A DNA stretch of 64,000 bases from Flavobacterium amnicola (GTDB taxonomy: Bacteria > Bacteroidota > Bacteroidia > Flavobacteriales > Flavobacteriaceae): assembly GCF_004122165.1 (NCBI RefSeq), contig NZ_SBKO01000001.1, positions 310,001 through 374,000 of the forward strand. The letters are read 5' to 3'. Below, piece by piece: positions 35,667-43,984 of this stretch; within the stretch, counting starts at the first letter, position 1; the number at the start of each line of letters is the position of its first letter. The notes under the pieces were generated by a model that saw nothing but the letters and a program-made list of their open reading frames with translations, was not told the DNA's origin and ran no database searches. The translations under genes and the position numbers were made by a program.

Positions 35667-36725
35667 TTAATTCAAATCGAAACGCACTCCCAATGAAATA
35701 TTATTTTGATCAACTGCATTGTTTTTAAACAGCGGATTTAAATCATATTTCACATATAAACTAGTCCCTTCATAGCCTAGGTAAGCCCCTAAACCATATA
35801 CAAAATCATTGGTATTAAAACTCCCTTTTGTTTTACTCGTAACATCATTTCCAACCGTATCTTCATACTTTAAAATTTGTTTTGTTTTGATATTTGTGCC
35901 TGCAAAACCTCCTAAACCCAATCGGAAACTTTTATGCGTTTCAAAATACGGTTTCCCTTGGTGGTCTTTATTTCCAGAAAAATCAAACTCTAAATATAAT
36001 GGCACTACTAAATTAACATTTCGCAATCTAGAATCTTCTAAAATTATAGCAGCCGTTTGCAAGTTCGTTTGCTTTCCATTTTCTACAAAATAACGATTGT
36101 TTGTTGGACGTAAATTGTTGTATTGCACCGACCAACCGTATTTAAAATGTAATAAATTGTTGTTTTTCAAAATACGAGTATTGTAACTCCAACCTAACTC
36201 ATAGAAATGAGAACCCCAATATCTAAAATCGGAATGTGCTATCGCTTTATTGGTTACCAAATTATTAACACCAGCTGCAAAAACCAATTGAGAAGTCGTT
36301 CTTTTTTCAGACACTTTTGTTGTGTCTTTGGCTCCTACATGGACTTTTATTCCTTTTCCGTAGGTTCTTCCAAAACGTTTTGCAGTATCTAACGTGGCGA
36401 TTCTCCCTTCCACTTTTTCTTTCACCAATTGTGTCAATTTTTGTTCTTCTACCGCTACTCTTGTTTCAATTTTTGAAGCTGTTTCTTCCGCTAATTTTAG
36501 TTTTTTTTCATCCGCTTGATTTCTATCAATGGTTCCTTTTTCAAGTTCGTTATTTACCATTTCGATTTGATATTTCAAAGCCGCTTTTTCTTCTTTGGTG
36601 ATTTTCTCAATTTGATAGGCAATTCCTTTTGCTTTTTGTTCGAAAGTTTCTTGTCCGTACGTTTTGCTAAATGTTGCTAAAACTAAAATTCCTAAATAAA
36701 GTACTACTTGTTGCATAATGTTCAT
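35667..36725 (-). CDS. Outer-membrane beta-barrel protein with coiled-coil N-terminus
   Basis: Exported protein of 352 residues. Signal peptide ends near TYGQ; residues about 28-110 are highly charged and helical, likely a coiled coil (EKAALKYQIEMVNNELEKG, EETASKIETRVAVEEQK). The rest is a beta-barrel ending GVRFDLN. It is the third gene of an operon with an ECF sigma factor and an anti-sigma protein, so it may be the sensed or regulated envelope component. No known family name comes to mind. Confidence 0.65.
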   Translation of the reverse strand: MNIMQQVVLYLGILVLATFSKTYGQETFEQKAKGIAYQIEKITKEEKAALKYQIEMVNNELEKGTIDRNQADEKKLKLAEETASKIETRVAVEEQKLTQLVKEKVEGRIATLDTAKRFGRTYGKGIKVHVGAKDTTKVSEKRTTSQLVFAAGVNNLVTNKAIAHSDFRYWGSHFYELGWSYNTRILKNNNLLHFKYGWSVQYNNLRPTNNRYFVENGKQTNLQTAAIILEDSRLRNVNLVVPLYLEFDFSGNKDHQGKPYFETHKSFRLGLGGFAGTNIKTKQILKYEDTVGNDVTSKTKGSFNTNDFVYGLGAYLGYEGTSLYVKYDLNPLFKNNAVDQNNISLGVRFDLN

Positions 36726-36740
36726 TTTTTGATTGATGAT

Positions 36741-37460
36741 TTATTGATTATTTGATGATTCTTCTAAATTTCTACTGGCAAAAGATTCTTTGGCGTCTTT
36801 ATAATTTTTAACCATACTTTTCATTACTTTTTGACGAAAAGTGAGAATTACTTCTCCTTCGACTTGATTCAGCAAAGCGTTGGCATCTACTTTTAATTTT
36901 GGCTTACTTATGGTTTTATTCTCCGCAATAACGTCTTTGTTTACAATAGGCAGCACCTTTTCAGTTGTCACAACGCCATTTGAAATTTCGTTCGTTTTTT
37001 CTGTATTAGCCTCCGCAATTTTGTTTGTACGCTCTTGCTGTATAACCTCAACAGGGTACTTCATTTGCTTTGGTTTAACATCTTGTTTTCCTTTTGATTT
37101 TGAGTTTTCAGCGATACGCGTTTCCTTTGAAATTACTGTATTGGAATTGATTTCGGTACCTATAACTTCTGAATTCTTGTTATTCAATTTTGTTTCCTCT
37201 GCTTTAGGACTTTCTACTACTTCTTGATTGTTTTGGAACGGTTGTTCTTGACTTTCATTTTGCATAAGAAAAACATATCCAATCCCCAAAAACAGTACCA
37301 ATCCAGCGGCAATTTTCATCCAAGGAAAACCTCTTTTTTTCGAACTTTCTTCTTGAACCGAAAGCATGGCATCTAATCTATCCCAAGAGTGAGCCGCAGG
37401 CTGAATTTCTCTCGCATTCAGCTTTTCTCGTATTTGTTTTTCTACATTATTCGGTTCCAT
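36741..37460 (-). CDS. Membrane-anchored anti-sigma factor-like protein
   Basis: A 239-residue protein: N-terminal cytoplasmic part (about 1-46, WDRLDAMLSVQEE), one transmembrane helix at about 47-66 (WMKIAAGLVLFLGIGYVFLM), then a Lys/Glu/Asn-rich periplasmic tail. This topology and the 14-bp overlap with the sigma factor gene fit an anti-sigma factor that holds the sigma at the membrane. The cytoplasmic part has no recognisable zinc-type ASD motif. Confidence 0.7.
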   Translation of the reverse strand: MEPNNVEKQIREKLNAREIQPAAHSWDRLDAMLSVQEESSKKRGFPWMKIAAGLVLFLGIGYVFLMQNESQEQPFQNNQEVVESPKAEETKLNNKNSEVIGTEINSNTVISKETRIAENSKSKGKQDVKPKQMKYPVEVIQQERTNKIAEANTEKTNEISNGVVTTEKVLPIVNKDVIAENKTISKPKLKVDANALLNQVEGEVILTFRQKVMKSMVKNYKDAKESFASRNLEESSNNQ

Positions 37461-38007
37461 TGCTGTAATTTTTTAATTGGTTGATTTGGTTGGCCAACAT
37501 TTTTCTTGCATGAGACAATTGCGATTTTGAAGTCCCTTCATTAATCGATAACATTTTGGCAATTTCGTGGTGCTTATACCCTTCAATTACATATAAGTTA
37601 AACACCATTTTGTAACCATCAGGTAATTGATCAATTAGAAATTGTATGTCTTCAACCGACAATTGGCTTTCAATGTTATTGGTCGTTTCTTCAAAGTAGT
37701 TTTCATCATCGATAAATTTTACTTGTTTTTGGACTCTTATAAAAGAAATACATTCGTTGATCATTATTCTTCGAATCCAGCCTTCAAAACTCCCTTTGTT
37801 TTCAAAATTTTTCAAATGCACAAACACTTTCATAAAAGCAGTAATCATGACATCTTCCGCTTGATGAACGTCTTTTACATACTGTCGACAAACACTCAGC
37901 ATTTTAGATGAAAATTTAGAATAAATCTTATGTTGGGCCTGTCTATTGTTTTGAACAGCCAATTCGATTAACGCTATTTCCTCTTGATGTAAATTGATTA
38001 CCTTCAT
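37447..38007 (-). CDS. ECF-type RNA polymerase sigma-70 factor
   Basis: Alternative sigma factor of 186 residues. Region 2 (about 28-95) includes YVKDVHQAEDVMITAFMKVF and FEGWIRRIMINECI; region 4 (about 125-180) includes LPDGYKMVFNLYVIEGYKHHEIAKML and SKSQLSHARKML. It heads an operon with a membrane-anchored anti-sigma and an outer-membrane barrel protein. A promoter of ECF type lies upstream, so it probably activates its own operon. Confidence 0.93.
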   Translation of the reverse strand: MKVINLHQEEIALIELAVQNNRQAQHKIYSKFSSKMLSVCRQYVKDVHQAEDVMITAFMKVFVHLKNFENKGSFEGWIRRIMINECISFIRVQKQVKFIDDENYFEETTNNIESQLSVEDIQFLIDQLPDGYKMVFNLYVIEGYKHHEIAKMLSINEGTSKSQLSHARKMLANQINQLKNYSNGTE

Positions 38008-38065
38008 ATTTTTAAACTAGGAAGAGTGTTGGAATTTTATTTTGAAACGCCCTTCTACTGACATA

Positions 38066-38091
38066 GACGAGATGCAATTGAAAAAGGTTGC
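38066..38091 (-). promoter_or_regulatory. ECF-type promoter (AAC-N17-CGTC) of the sigma operon
   Basis: Minus strand: GCAAC with AAC at 38087-38089, 17-nt spacer, CGTC at 38066-38069, continuing CGTCTATG. This is the general ECF promoter architecture (AAC motif at -35, CGTC/GTCTA at -10) and unlike the TAnnTTTG boxes seen elsewhere here. Confidence 0.6.
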
Positions 38092-38109
38092 ATGAGGGTT
38101 GAAAAAAAA

Positions 38110-39090
38110 TTATTTTTTTCGTTCAATAACGTAATTAACCATTAAAATCAAGGATTCTTTATAGGTAGAATTTGGGAAAGAAGCGATAAGAGACAACGCA
38201 TCTTGTTGAAATTGAATCATTTTTTGTTCCGCATAGAGTAAGCCACCCTTATTTTTTACAAAGGCAATAACCTCTTTAACACGTTTTTTATCTTTATTGT
38301 GATTTTTTATAGAATTGATTAACCAGCTTTTTTCCTTTTCAGTACAATTGTTTAAAACATGAATGAGCGGAAGTGTCATTTTCTGTTCCTTGATGTCGAT
38401 ACCTGTGGGTTTGCCGATAGCTTCTTCGGTATAATCGAATAAATCGTCTTTAATTTGAAAAGCCATTCCGATAAGTTCGCCAAATTTACGCATTTTTTCA
38501 ACCGTTTCAGCATCTTCAGGAGTAACCGAACACGCTCCTAAGGCACAACAAGCAGCAATTAAAGTCGCTGTTTTTTGACGGATGATTTCATAATAAATGG
38601 CTTCTGTAATATCCAAACGGCGTGCTTTTTCAATTTGAAGCAATTCTCCTTCGCTCATCTCCCGAACCGCTACCGAAATGATTTTCAACAAATCGAAATC
38701 ACCATTATCTATAGAAAGCAACAATCCTTTAGAAAGCAGGAAATCCCCAACTAAAACCGCAATTTTGTTTTTCCAAAGCGCGTTAATAGAGAAAAATCCA
38801 CGACGACGATTACTGTCATCTACTACATCATCATGCACCAAAGTTGCGGTATGAATCAGCTCAATAACCAAAGCCCCGCGATACGTTCTTTCGATTACTT
38901 CACCTCCAGAAATCATTTTTGCGGTCAAGAAAACAAACATCGGTCGCATTTGTTTACCTTTGCGATTGACGATATAATAGGTGATTCTGTTTAAAAGCGC
39001 CACTTTAGAAGACATCGAGTTTTGGAACTTTTTTTCAAAAAGTTCCATCTCTTGAAGTATCGGTGCTTTTATTTGCGAAGTAATATCCAT
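38110..39090 (-). CDS. All-trans polyprenyl diphosphate synthase
   Basis: Makes the long isoprenoid chain used for menaquinone. First Asp-rich motif DDVVDD at 87-92 (DDxxD: Asp87-Asp91), second DDLFD at 215-219, plus RKGKQMRP near 43-50 and RQKTATL in the middle. Length 326. Chain length cannot be read off with confidence; flavobacteria usually carry MK-6. Start ATG at 39090; a -7 box lies only 8 bp upstream. Confidence 0.93.
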   Translation of the reverse strand: MDITSQIKAPILQEMELFEKKFQNSMSSKVALLNRITYYIVNRKGKQMRPMFVFLTAKMISGGEVIERTYRGALVIELIHTATLVHDDVVDDSNRRRGFFSINALWKNKIAVLVGDFLLSKGLLLSIDNGDFDLLKIISVAVREMSEGELLQIEKARRLDITEAIYYEIIRQKTATLIAACCALGACSVTPEDAETVEKMRKFGELIGMAFQIKDDLFDYTEEAIGKPTGIDIKEQKMTLPLIHVLNNCTEKEKSWLINSIKNHNKDKKRVKEVIAFVKNKGGLLYAEQKMIQFQQDALSLIASFPNSTYKESLILMVNYVIERKK

Positions 39091-39098
39091 TGGAAATC

Positions 39099-39106
39099 CA
39101 AAGATA
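39099..39106 (-). promoter_or_regulatory. -7 element almost touching the polyprenyl synthase start
   Basis: Minus-strand TATCTTTG ends 8 bp before the ATG at 39090, predicting a leader of only a few bases. No good -33 element is visible. Confidence 0.4.
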
Positions 39107-39207
39107 GAATAATTCTGCGGAAACTAAAAAATGTTAAAATTTCAAATCAAATTAAACCTTATCAATTTATCAAGGTCTTATTGCTAAACCATAAAAAACT
39201 ACATATT

Positions 39208-40074
39208 ATGAAAACAAGAATTTATATCACCACACTTATTAGTGCTTTATTTTTAACTATTAGTTGTAATAAAGACGATCAAGCAGTCACCGAAACACCT
39301 ATAACTGTTCCGGAAGCGGCTTCAAATGCACAAATGGATATGGCAACGGATGATGTATCAAAAATTGTGGAAGAACAATTAACCACGGAAGATGGAATTT
39401 CTGGCAGAAGTGCAGTACCGCAAGAAAGTTTATTACCATCTTGCGCTACAGTAACTAGAGTTCCAGCCTACGGAACAACTTTAACTCCAGGAGATATCAT
39501 CACAAAAACCATCGATTTTGGCACGACAGGTTGTGAAATGCCAAACGGAAATATTTTAAAGGGACAAATTATTATTAGTTTCGAGTACCAACCTTCGGCA
39601 ACTTCTCATACTATCAATTACAATTTTGTAAATTTTTATCACAATGCTATAAAATTTAATGGTGCCAAAACGTTCACTCGAGTGTTAGGGACAAGTGCCG
39701 CCAACCCAAGCACACATCCTATAGTTACGATGACCATGAATTTAACTGCTACTATGCCGAATGGAAGTGTATTTACAAGAGTTGGAAGTCGAGTAAAAGA
39801 AATTGTTGAGGGACAAGCAACCCCTGAATTGACCGATAATGTGTATCAAGTCACTGGAAGTTGGAACACTACATCACCTAATGGAATAGAGCGAACTAGT
39901 ACTATTACAAATCCGCTAATCATCAAATTAAACTGTTCCAATATTGTCAAAGGTATTATCACTTTTGCACGAAACGGAAACACTTCCACTTTAGACTATG
40001 GAAATGGTGATTGTGACAATCAAGCGATTGTTACTATCAATGGAGTTCCTTTTACCATTACTTTAAGACGTTAA
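39208..40074 (+). CDS. Lipoprotein with conserved Cys pattern, copy 1
   Basis: A 288-residue lipoprotein (lipobox TISCNK). The mature part is beta-rich and has LPSCATVT, IDFGTTGC, NFVNFYHNAI, KLNCSN and a C-terminal LDYGNGDCDN. The next gene encodes a clear paralogue with the same landmarks in the same order. The open frame extends upstream to 39022, but I choose the ATG at 39208 because it starts the signal peptide and the upstream part is antisense to polyprenyl synthase. Family and function are unknown to me. Confidence 0.75.
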   Translation: MKTRIYITTLISALFLTISCNKDDQAVTETPITVPEAASNAQMDMATDDVSKIVEEQLTTEDGISGRSAVPQESLLPSCATVTRVPAYGTTLTPGDIITKTIDFGTTGCEMPNGNILKGQIIISFEYQPSATSHTINYNFVNFYHNAIKFNGAKTFTRVLGTSAANPSTHPIVTMTMNLTATMPNGSVFTRVGSRVKEIVEGQATPELTDNVYQVTGSWNTTSPNGIERTSTITNPLIIKLNCSNIVKGIITFARNGNTSTLDYGNGDCDNQAIVTINGVPFTITLRR

Positions 40075-40155
40075 TTTCAAAATAAAGCAAATAAAAATCC
40101 CTGATTCCTTTAAAATTGGGGCTTTTTAAAAAAAACATTAAAATTATTTTTTATA

Positions 40156-40185
40156 TTGTTTTTTTAACATTTTAATCTATATTTG
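40156..40185 (+). promoter_or_regulatory. Promoter of lipoprotein copy 2
   Basis: TTG at 40156-40158, exactly 19 nt, TATATTTG at 40178-40185: a full match to the Bacteroidota consensus. ATG follows at 40216. Confidence 0.75.
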
Positions 40186-40215
40186 TCTTATCCTCAAACG
40201 CTTAAAACGGAGATT

Positions 40216-41037
40216 ATGAAAAATAAAATTTTAGCACTTATCGCTATCGCTACTGTAGCTTTTACAAGCTGTTCAAAAGATGAAAACACAAGCAAACCAA
40301 TAACTGAAGCTGATATTCTTGCAGAAAATAAAATTGATGCTGCCATTGAAGACATTAGTGCTTTAGTTGAAAATCAATATCTTACACAGGAAGCTGCCGC
40401 TAAAAGACAAGTTGCTCCTGCATCTTTTTTACCTCCTTGTGCTGTTGTAACAGTAAATCGTACATTAACTTCTTACACTAGAACCGTAGATTTTGGAACT
40501 GCTGGTTGTGATATAGGAAATGGTACTATAATGAGAGGAAAAATTATCATGCATTTTAGTGCTGATTTCGATACTTTAACTTCTGTTATTTCGTACACGT
40601 TTGATGATTTTTATCACAATAACAACCATATTGTAGGAAACAAAACGATGACAAGAACCCGTGAAAACGCGAATGGTAATCCAGAAAAAAGATTCGAAGT
40701 GGATATGCACATCACTTTTGCTAATGGAAGCGAGTATGATCGTGAAGGAATTCGTGTAAACGAATTTACAGCAGGTTATGACACATGGACTTTATCGGAT
40801 AATGTACATGTAATCACTGGACATTCAACTACTACTTTTCCTGATGGTTCGGTTGACTCTTCGGTAATAACAACTCCTATTAGACGTGATTTTTCTTGCA
40901 GATACACAGCAGAGGGAGTAATAGAATTTCACAGAAATAGTGATGTTGCGATTTTAGATTACGGAAATGGTAATTGTGACAATATTGCTGACTTAACTAT
41001 AAACGGAACAACTCGACAAATTAGACTTTTCTTCTAA
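40216..41037 (+). CDS. Lipoprotein with conserved Cys pattern, copy 2
   Basis: Paralogue of the preceding gene, 273 residues. Lipobox FTSCSK, then LPPCAVVT, VDFGTAGC, TFDDFYHNNN, DFSCRY and LDYGNGNCDN, the same order of four mature-part cysteines. Cysteine conservation suggests two disulphides in an exported domain. It has its own strong promoter, 104 bp into the gap after copy 1, so the two copies can be expressed separately. I chose the ATG at 40216; the upstream TTG at 40183 lies inside the -7 box. Confidence 0.75.
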   Translation: MKNKILALIAIATVAFTSCSKDENTSKPITEADILAENKIDAAIEDISALVENQYLTQEAAAKRQVAPASFLPPCAVVTVNRTLTSYTRTVDFGTAGCDIGNGTIMRGKIIMHFSADFDTLTSVISYTFDDFYHNNNHIVGNKTMTRTRENANGNPEKRFEVDMHITFANGSEYDREGIRVNEFTAGYDTWTLSDNVHVITGHSTTTFPDGSVDSSVITTPIRRDFSCRYTAEGVIEFHRNSDVAILDYGNGNCDNIADLTINGTTRQIRLFF

Positions 41038-41058
41038 TAAAAATCGAAGATATAACAT

Positions 41059-41096
41059 AAAAAATCCCGTCTTTAAAATGAGACGGGATTTTTTTT
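41059..41096. terminator. Bidirectional terminator between lipoprotein copy 2 and rlmN
   Basis: Stem AAAATCCCGTCT / AGACGGGATTTT with an 8-nt loop and a T-run on the plus side; it overlaps the rlmN stop by two bases. Confidence 0.85.
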
Positions 41097-42138
41097 ATAC
41101 TTCTTTATTCGCCAACTGACCACAAGCCGCATCAATATCTTTTCCACGACTTCGACGCACTTTAGCCACAATCCCATTGTTTTCTAACGATTTAATATAG
41201 TTTTCAATAGCTTCTGGATTAGCTTGCTGAAATTCGCCATCATCAATCGGATTGTATTCAATAATATTTACTTTACAAGGCACGTGTTTGCAAAACTTAA
41301 CCAAGGCATCAATCGATTTTTTGTCATCATTAATTCCTTTCCAAACCACATATTCATAGGTAATTTTACTTTTTGTTTTTCGGTACCAATATTCTAGCGC
41401 TTCCCTTAATTCAGGTAACGGAAAATTTTTAGTAAACGGCATGATTTGATTACGCGTTTCTTCAATAGCAGAATGCAACGAAACTGCTAATTTGAATTTT
41501 ACTTCATCATCCGCCATTTTCTTAATCATTTTGGAAACTCCCGACGTAGAAACGGTAATACGTTTTGGTGACATCCCTAGTCCTTCCACAGAAGTGATTT
41601 TATCAATCGCCTTCATCACGTTAGGGTAATTCATCAACGGCTCACCCATTCCCATAAAAACGATATTAGAAAGCGGTCGATTATAATACAACCTACTTTC
41701 AGCATCGATAGCCGCAACCTGGTCATAAATTTCATCCGGATTCAAGTTACGCATTCGTTTTAAACGTGCTGTAGCGCAAAAATTACAATCCAAACTACAA
41801 CCCACTTGACTCGAAACACAAGCGGTTGTTCTGGTTTCTGTTGGAATTAAAACCGATTCCACAATTAAATCATCGTGCAAACGTACCGCATTTTTTACCG
41901 TACCGTCACTACTGCGTTGCATGGTATCAACCTTGATATGATTGATCACAAAATTAGCTTCCAACATGGCTCTGGTTTCCTTAGAAACATTGGTCATGTC
42001 TTCAAAAGTATGGGCTCTTTTTTGCCACAACCATTCGTATACTTGATTTCCACGAAATGCTTTGTCACCATTGGCCACAAAAAATTCTCGTAATTGCTCT
42101 TTTGTTAATGCTCTTATGTCCCTTTTTTCAATTTGCAT
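41095..42138 (-). CDS. rlmN: Dual-specificity 23S rRNA / tRNA A2-methyltransferase RlmN
   Basis: Radical-SAM enzyme that methylates A2503 of 23S rRNA and A37 of some tRNAs. The cluster motif CSLDCNFC has Cys114, Cys118 and Cys121; the methyl-carrying cysteine is in AACGQL near the C-terminus (about Cys339), and MGMGEPLMNY is present. Length 347. The promoter box lies only 4 bp before the ATG, so the mRNA is predicted to be leaderless. Confidence 0.95.
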   Translation of the reverse strand: MQIEKRDIRALTKEQLREFFVANGDKAFRGNQVYEWLWQKRAHTFEDMTNVSKETRAMLEANFVINHIKVDTMQRSSDGTVKNAVRLHDDLIVESVLIPTETRTTACVSSQVGCSLDCNFCATARLKRMRNLNPDEIYDQVAAIDAESRLYYNRPLSNIVFMGMGEPLMNYPNVMKAIDKITSVEGLGMSPKRITVSTSGVSKMIKKMADDEVKFKLAVSLHSAIEETRNQIMPFTKNFPLPELREALEYWYRKTKSKITYEYVVWKGINDDKKSIDALVKFCKHVPCKVNIIEYNPIDDGEFQQANPEAIENYIKSLENNGIVAKVRRSRGKDIDAACGQLANKEV

Positions 42139-42142
42139 GGTG

Positions 42143-42174
42143 CAAAGATAGGAATTCTAAAATTTGAACAGCAA
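42143..42174 (-). promoter_or_regulatory. rlmN promoter predicting a leaderless mRNA
   Basis: Minus strand: TTG at 42172-42174, 21-nt spacer, TATCTTTG at 42143-42150, then CACC and the ATG at 42138. With the usual start 5 or so bases after the box, transcription begins at the A of the start codon. Confidence 0.6.
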
Positions 42175-42236
42175 TAAGAATTTCATTGCCAGTTGTAAAC
42201 TCACATCGATTATCTATTATAATTACTATTTTTTAA

Positions 42237-42248
42237 TATGCATGCATA
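42237..42248. promoter_or_regulatory. Perfect 12-bp palindrome upstream of the nitronate monooxygenase gene
   Basis: TATGCATGCATA lies 11 bp upstream of the -7 box of that gene, a classical operator position. Binding protein unknown. Confidence 0.35.
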
Positions 42249-42259
42249 CTAATTTTTAG

Positions 42260-42267
42260 TATATTTG
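42260..42267 (+). promoter_or_regulatory. -7 element of the nitronate monooxygenase gene
   Basis: TATATTTG, 27 bp before the ATG at 42295. Confidence 0.5.
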
Positions 42268-42294
42268 ATAAATATTAACTAAATTCCTTCAGTT

Positions 42295-43242
42295 ATGAAA
42301 CCAACATTACAGGAAATACTACAAATCAAACATCCTATTATAATGGCTCCAATGTTTTTGGTGTCGAATACAGCAATGGTTATTGAAGGAATGAAAGCAG
42401 GTGTTGCAGGATGCATTCCGGCATTAAATTATAGGACTTTAGAAGAATTAAAGGCGGCTATAGCCGAATTGAGAGCTGCAAAAGTCCCTGGCGGAAGTTT
42501 TGGATTCAATTTGATTGTCAACAAATCGAATATCAAATACAAAGACCAACTTCGAGTATTGTGCGAAGAAAAGGTAGATTTTATCATTACCTCTTTGGGA
42601 AGTCCAGAAGAAACAATTAAAGAAGCACATAAAGTTGGTGTCAAAGTTTTTTGTGACGTGACTGATTTGGGTTTTGCAAAAAAAGTTGAAAGCTTAAAAG
42701 CTGATGCTCTGATTGCTGTCAATAACCAAGCAGGCGGACACAGAGGTAACTTTAATCCAGAAGAATTAATCCAATTGTTAAACGACAATACTTCATTACC
42801 CGTTATTTCTGCGGGTGGTGTGGGCAACAAATCAGATTTAGACAAAATGCTAGCGGCAGGAGCCATTGGAGCTTCCATTGGTAGTTTATTTATCCCGTCT
42901 ATTGAAGCCACTGTTTCGCAAGAATACAAACAAGCTTGTGTTGATTATGGTGCTAAAGACATTGTGATGACCGAAAAAATTTCAGGTACTCCCTGCACGG
43001 TTATTAATACGCCCTACGTACAACAAATTGGCACTAAATTAAATTGGTTTGAACGCTTTTTAAACACCAATAAACGCTTCAAAAAGTGGGCGAAACTCAT
43101 TCGTTTTATGATTGGAAATAATGCGGTTACGAAAGCAGCCACACAAGCGACCTATAAAACGGTTTGGGTAGCAGGCCCTACGATTGAACATTCGAAAGCC
43201 ATATTGCCTGTTCAAAAAATAATAGAAAGTCTAGTTAAATAA
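42295..43242 (+). CDS. NAD(P)H-dependent flavin oxidoreductase / nitronate monooxygenase family
   Basis: FMN-dependent TIM-barrel enzyme, 315 residues. Typical family segments: HPIIMAPMFLVSN near the start, GGSFGFNLIV, NNQAGGHRG (flavin/substrate region), PVISAGGVGN and GAIGASIGSLFI. It may oxidise nitronates or belong to an enoyl-reductase-like subgroup (FabK); the sequence alone does not decide. Single gene with its own promoter and a palindromic candidate operator. Confidence 0.85.
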   Translation: MKPTLQEILQIKHPIIMAPMFLVSNTAMVIEGMKAGVAGCIPALNYRTLEELKAAIAELRAAKVPGGSFGFNLIVNKSNIKYKDQLRVLCEEKVDFIITSLGSPEETIKEAHKVGVKVFCDVTDLGFAKKVESLKADALIAVNNQAGGHRGNFNPEELIQLLNDNTSLPVISAGGVGNKSDLDKMLAAGAIGASIGSLFIPSIEATVSQEYKQACVDYGAKDIVMTEKISGTPCTVINTPYVQQIGTKLNWFERFLNTNKRFKKWAKLIRFMIGNNAVTKAATQATYKTVWVAGPTIEHSKAILPVQKIIESLVK

Positions 43243-43264
43243 ATATAATTTTTTGGTTGAATTT

Positions 43265-43305
43265 GAAAAGCGAAAAGGAAACTTTCCGCTTTTTCTTTTT
43301 CGCTT
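43265..43305. repeat. GAAAAGCG mirror repeat, possible terminator
   Basis: GAAAAGCGAAAAGGAAA is followed after one base by TTTCCGCTTTTTC and a further CTTTTTCGCTT. It can fold into an imperfect hairpin with a T-rich tail after the nitronate monooxygenase stop, and uses the same words as the repeat at 2293-2405. Confidence 0.5.
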
Positions 43306-43314
43306 AGTTATTTG

Positions 43315-43322
43315 TATTTTTG
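43315..43322 (+). promoter_or_regulatory. -7 element of the O-methyltransferase gene
   Basis: TATTTTTG, 20 bp before the ATG at 43343. It lies inside the longer open frame, which supports the later start. Confidence 0.5.
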
Positions 43323-43342
43323 CACTTGTAATTTACAACCTT

Positions 43343-43984
43343 ATGCATTTTATTTCCGAAGAATTAGAAGACTATGTAGCCAAGCATAGTGAAAATGAAC
43401 CCGAATTATTGGTCCGTTTGAACAAAGAAACGCATCAAAAAGTATTGCAACCTCGAATGTTGAGCGGGCATTTTCAGGGAAGGGTTTTGAGCATGCTCTC
43501 TAAAATAATTCGCCCTACAAACATTTTGGAAATTGGGACATATACTGGTTATGCCGCTTTGTGTTTAGCCGAAGGCTTACCCGAAAACGGAACTCTAGAC
43601 ACTATTGACATCAAAGAAGAGTTGGTTGATTTTCAACGAAAATATTTTGGCCAATCGCCTTGGGCCAATCAAATTCAGGCACATCTAGGTGATGCCTTGG
43701 ACATCATCCCTACACTTAATAAAAAATTTGATTTGGTATTTATTGATGCCGATAAAGAAAATTACATCAATTACTTCGAAATGATTGTCCCATTAATGAA
43801 TAAAGGAGGTATTATTTTATCCGACAATGTTTTATGGAGTGGAAAAGTACTGGAAGAAGTAAATCCAAACGATAAAAGCACTCAAATTCTATTGGAATAC
43901 AACAAAATCATCAAAGAAGATCCAAGAGTGGAAACTGTTTTACTTCCGATACGTGATGGCTTGACCGTGAGTCGTGTACTATAA
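43343..43984 (+). CDS. SAM-dependent O-methyltransferase (class I, catechol-OMT-like)
   Basis: A 213-residue cytoplasmic methyltransferase of the caffeoyl-CoA / catechol O-methyltransferase type. SAM motif ILEIGTYTGYAALCLAEGL, then TIDIKEE, metal-site text FIDADKENYINYF and SDNVLWSGKV. I choose the ATG at 43343, in line with the family start MHFISEELEDYV; the frame is open to 43253 but that stretch holds repeat and promoter. Substrate unknown. Confidence 0.9.
   Translation: MHFISEELEDYVAKHSENEPELLVRLNKETHQKVLQPRMLSGHFQGRVLSMLSKIIRPTNILEIGTYTGYAALCLAEGLPENGTLDTIDIKEELVDFQRKYFGQSPWANQIQAHLGDALDIIPTLNKKFDLVFIDADKENYINYFEMIVPLMNKGGIILSDNVLWSGKVLEEVNPNDKSTQILLEYNKIIKEDPRVETVLLPIRDGLTVSRVL

Noticed and set aside
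39022..39207. Long 5' extension of lipoprotein copy 1
   Set aside because: It is antisense to the start of polyprenyl synthase, and a normal lipoprotein signal starts at 39208.
42429..42929. 166-codon minus-strand frame opposite the nitronate monooxygenase gene
   Set aside because: Third-position shadow of a well-supported gene; its text has no recognisable motif.
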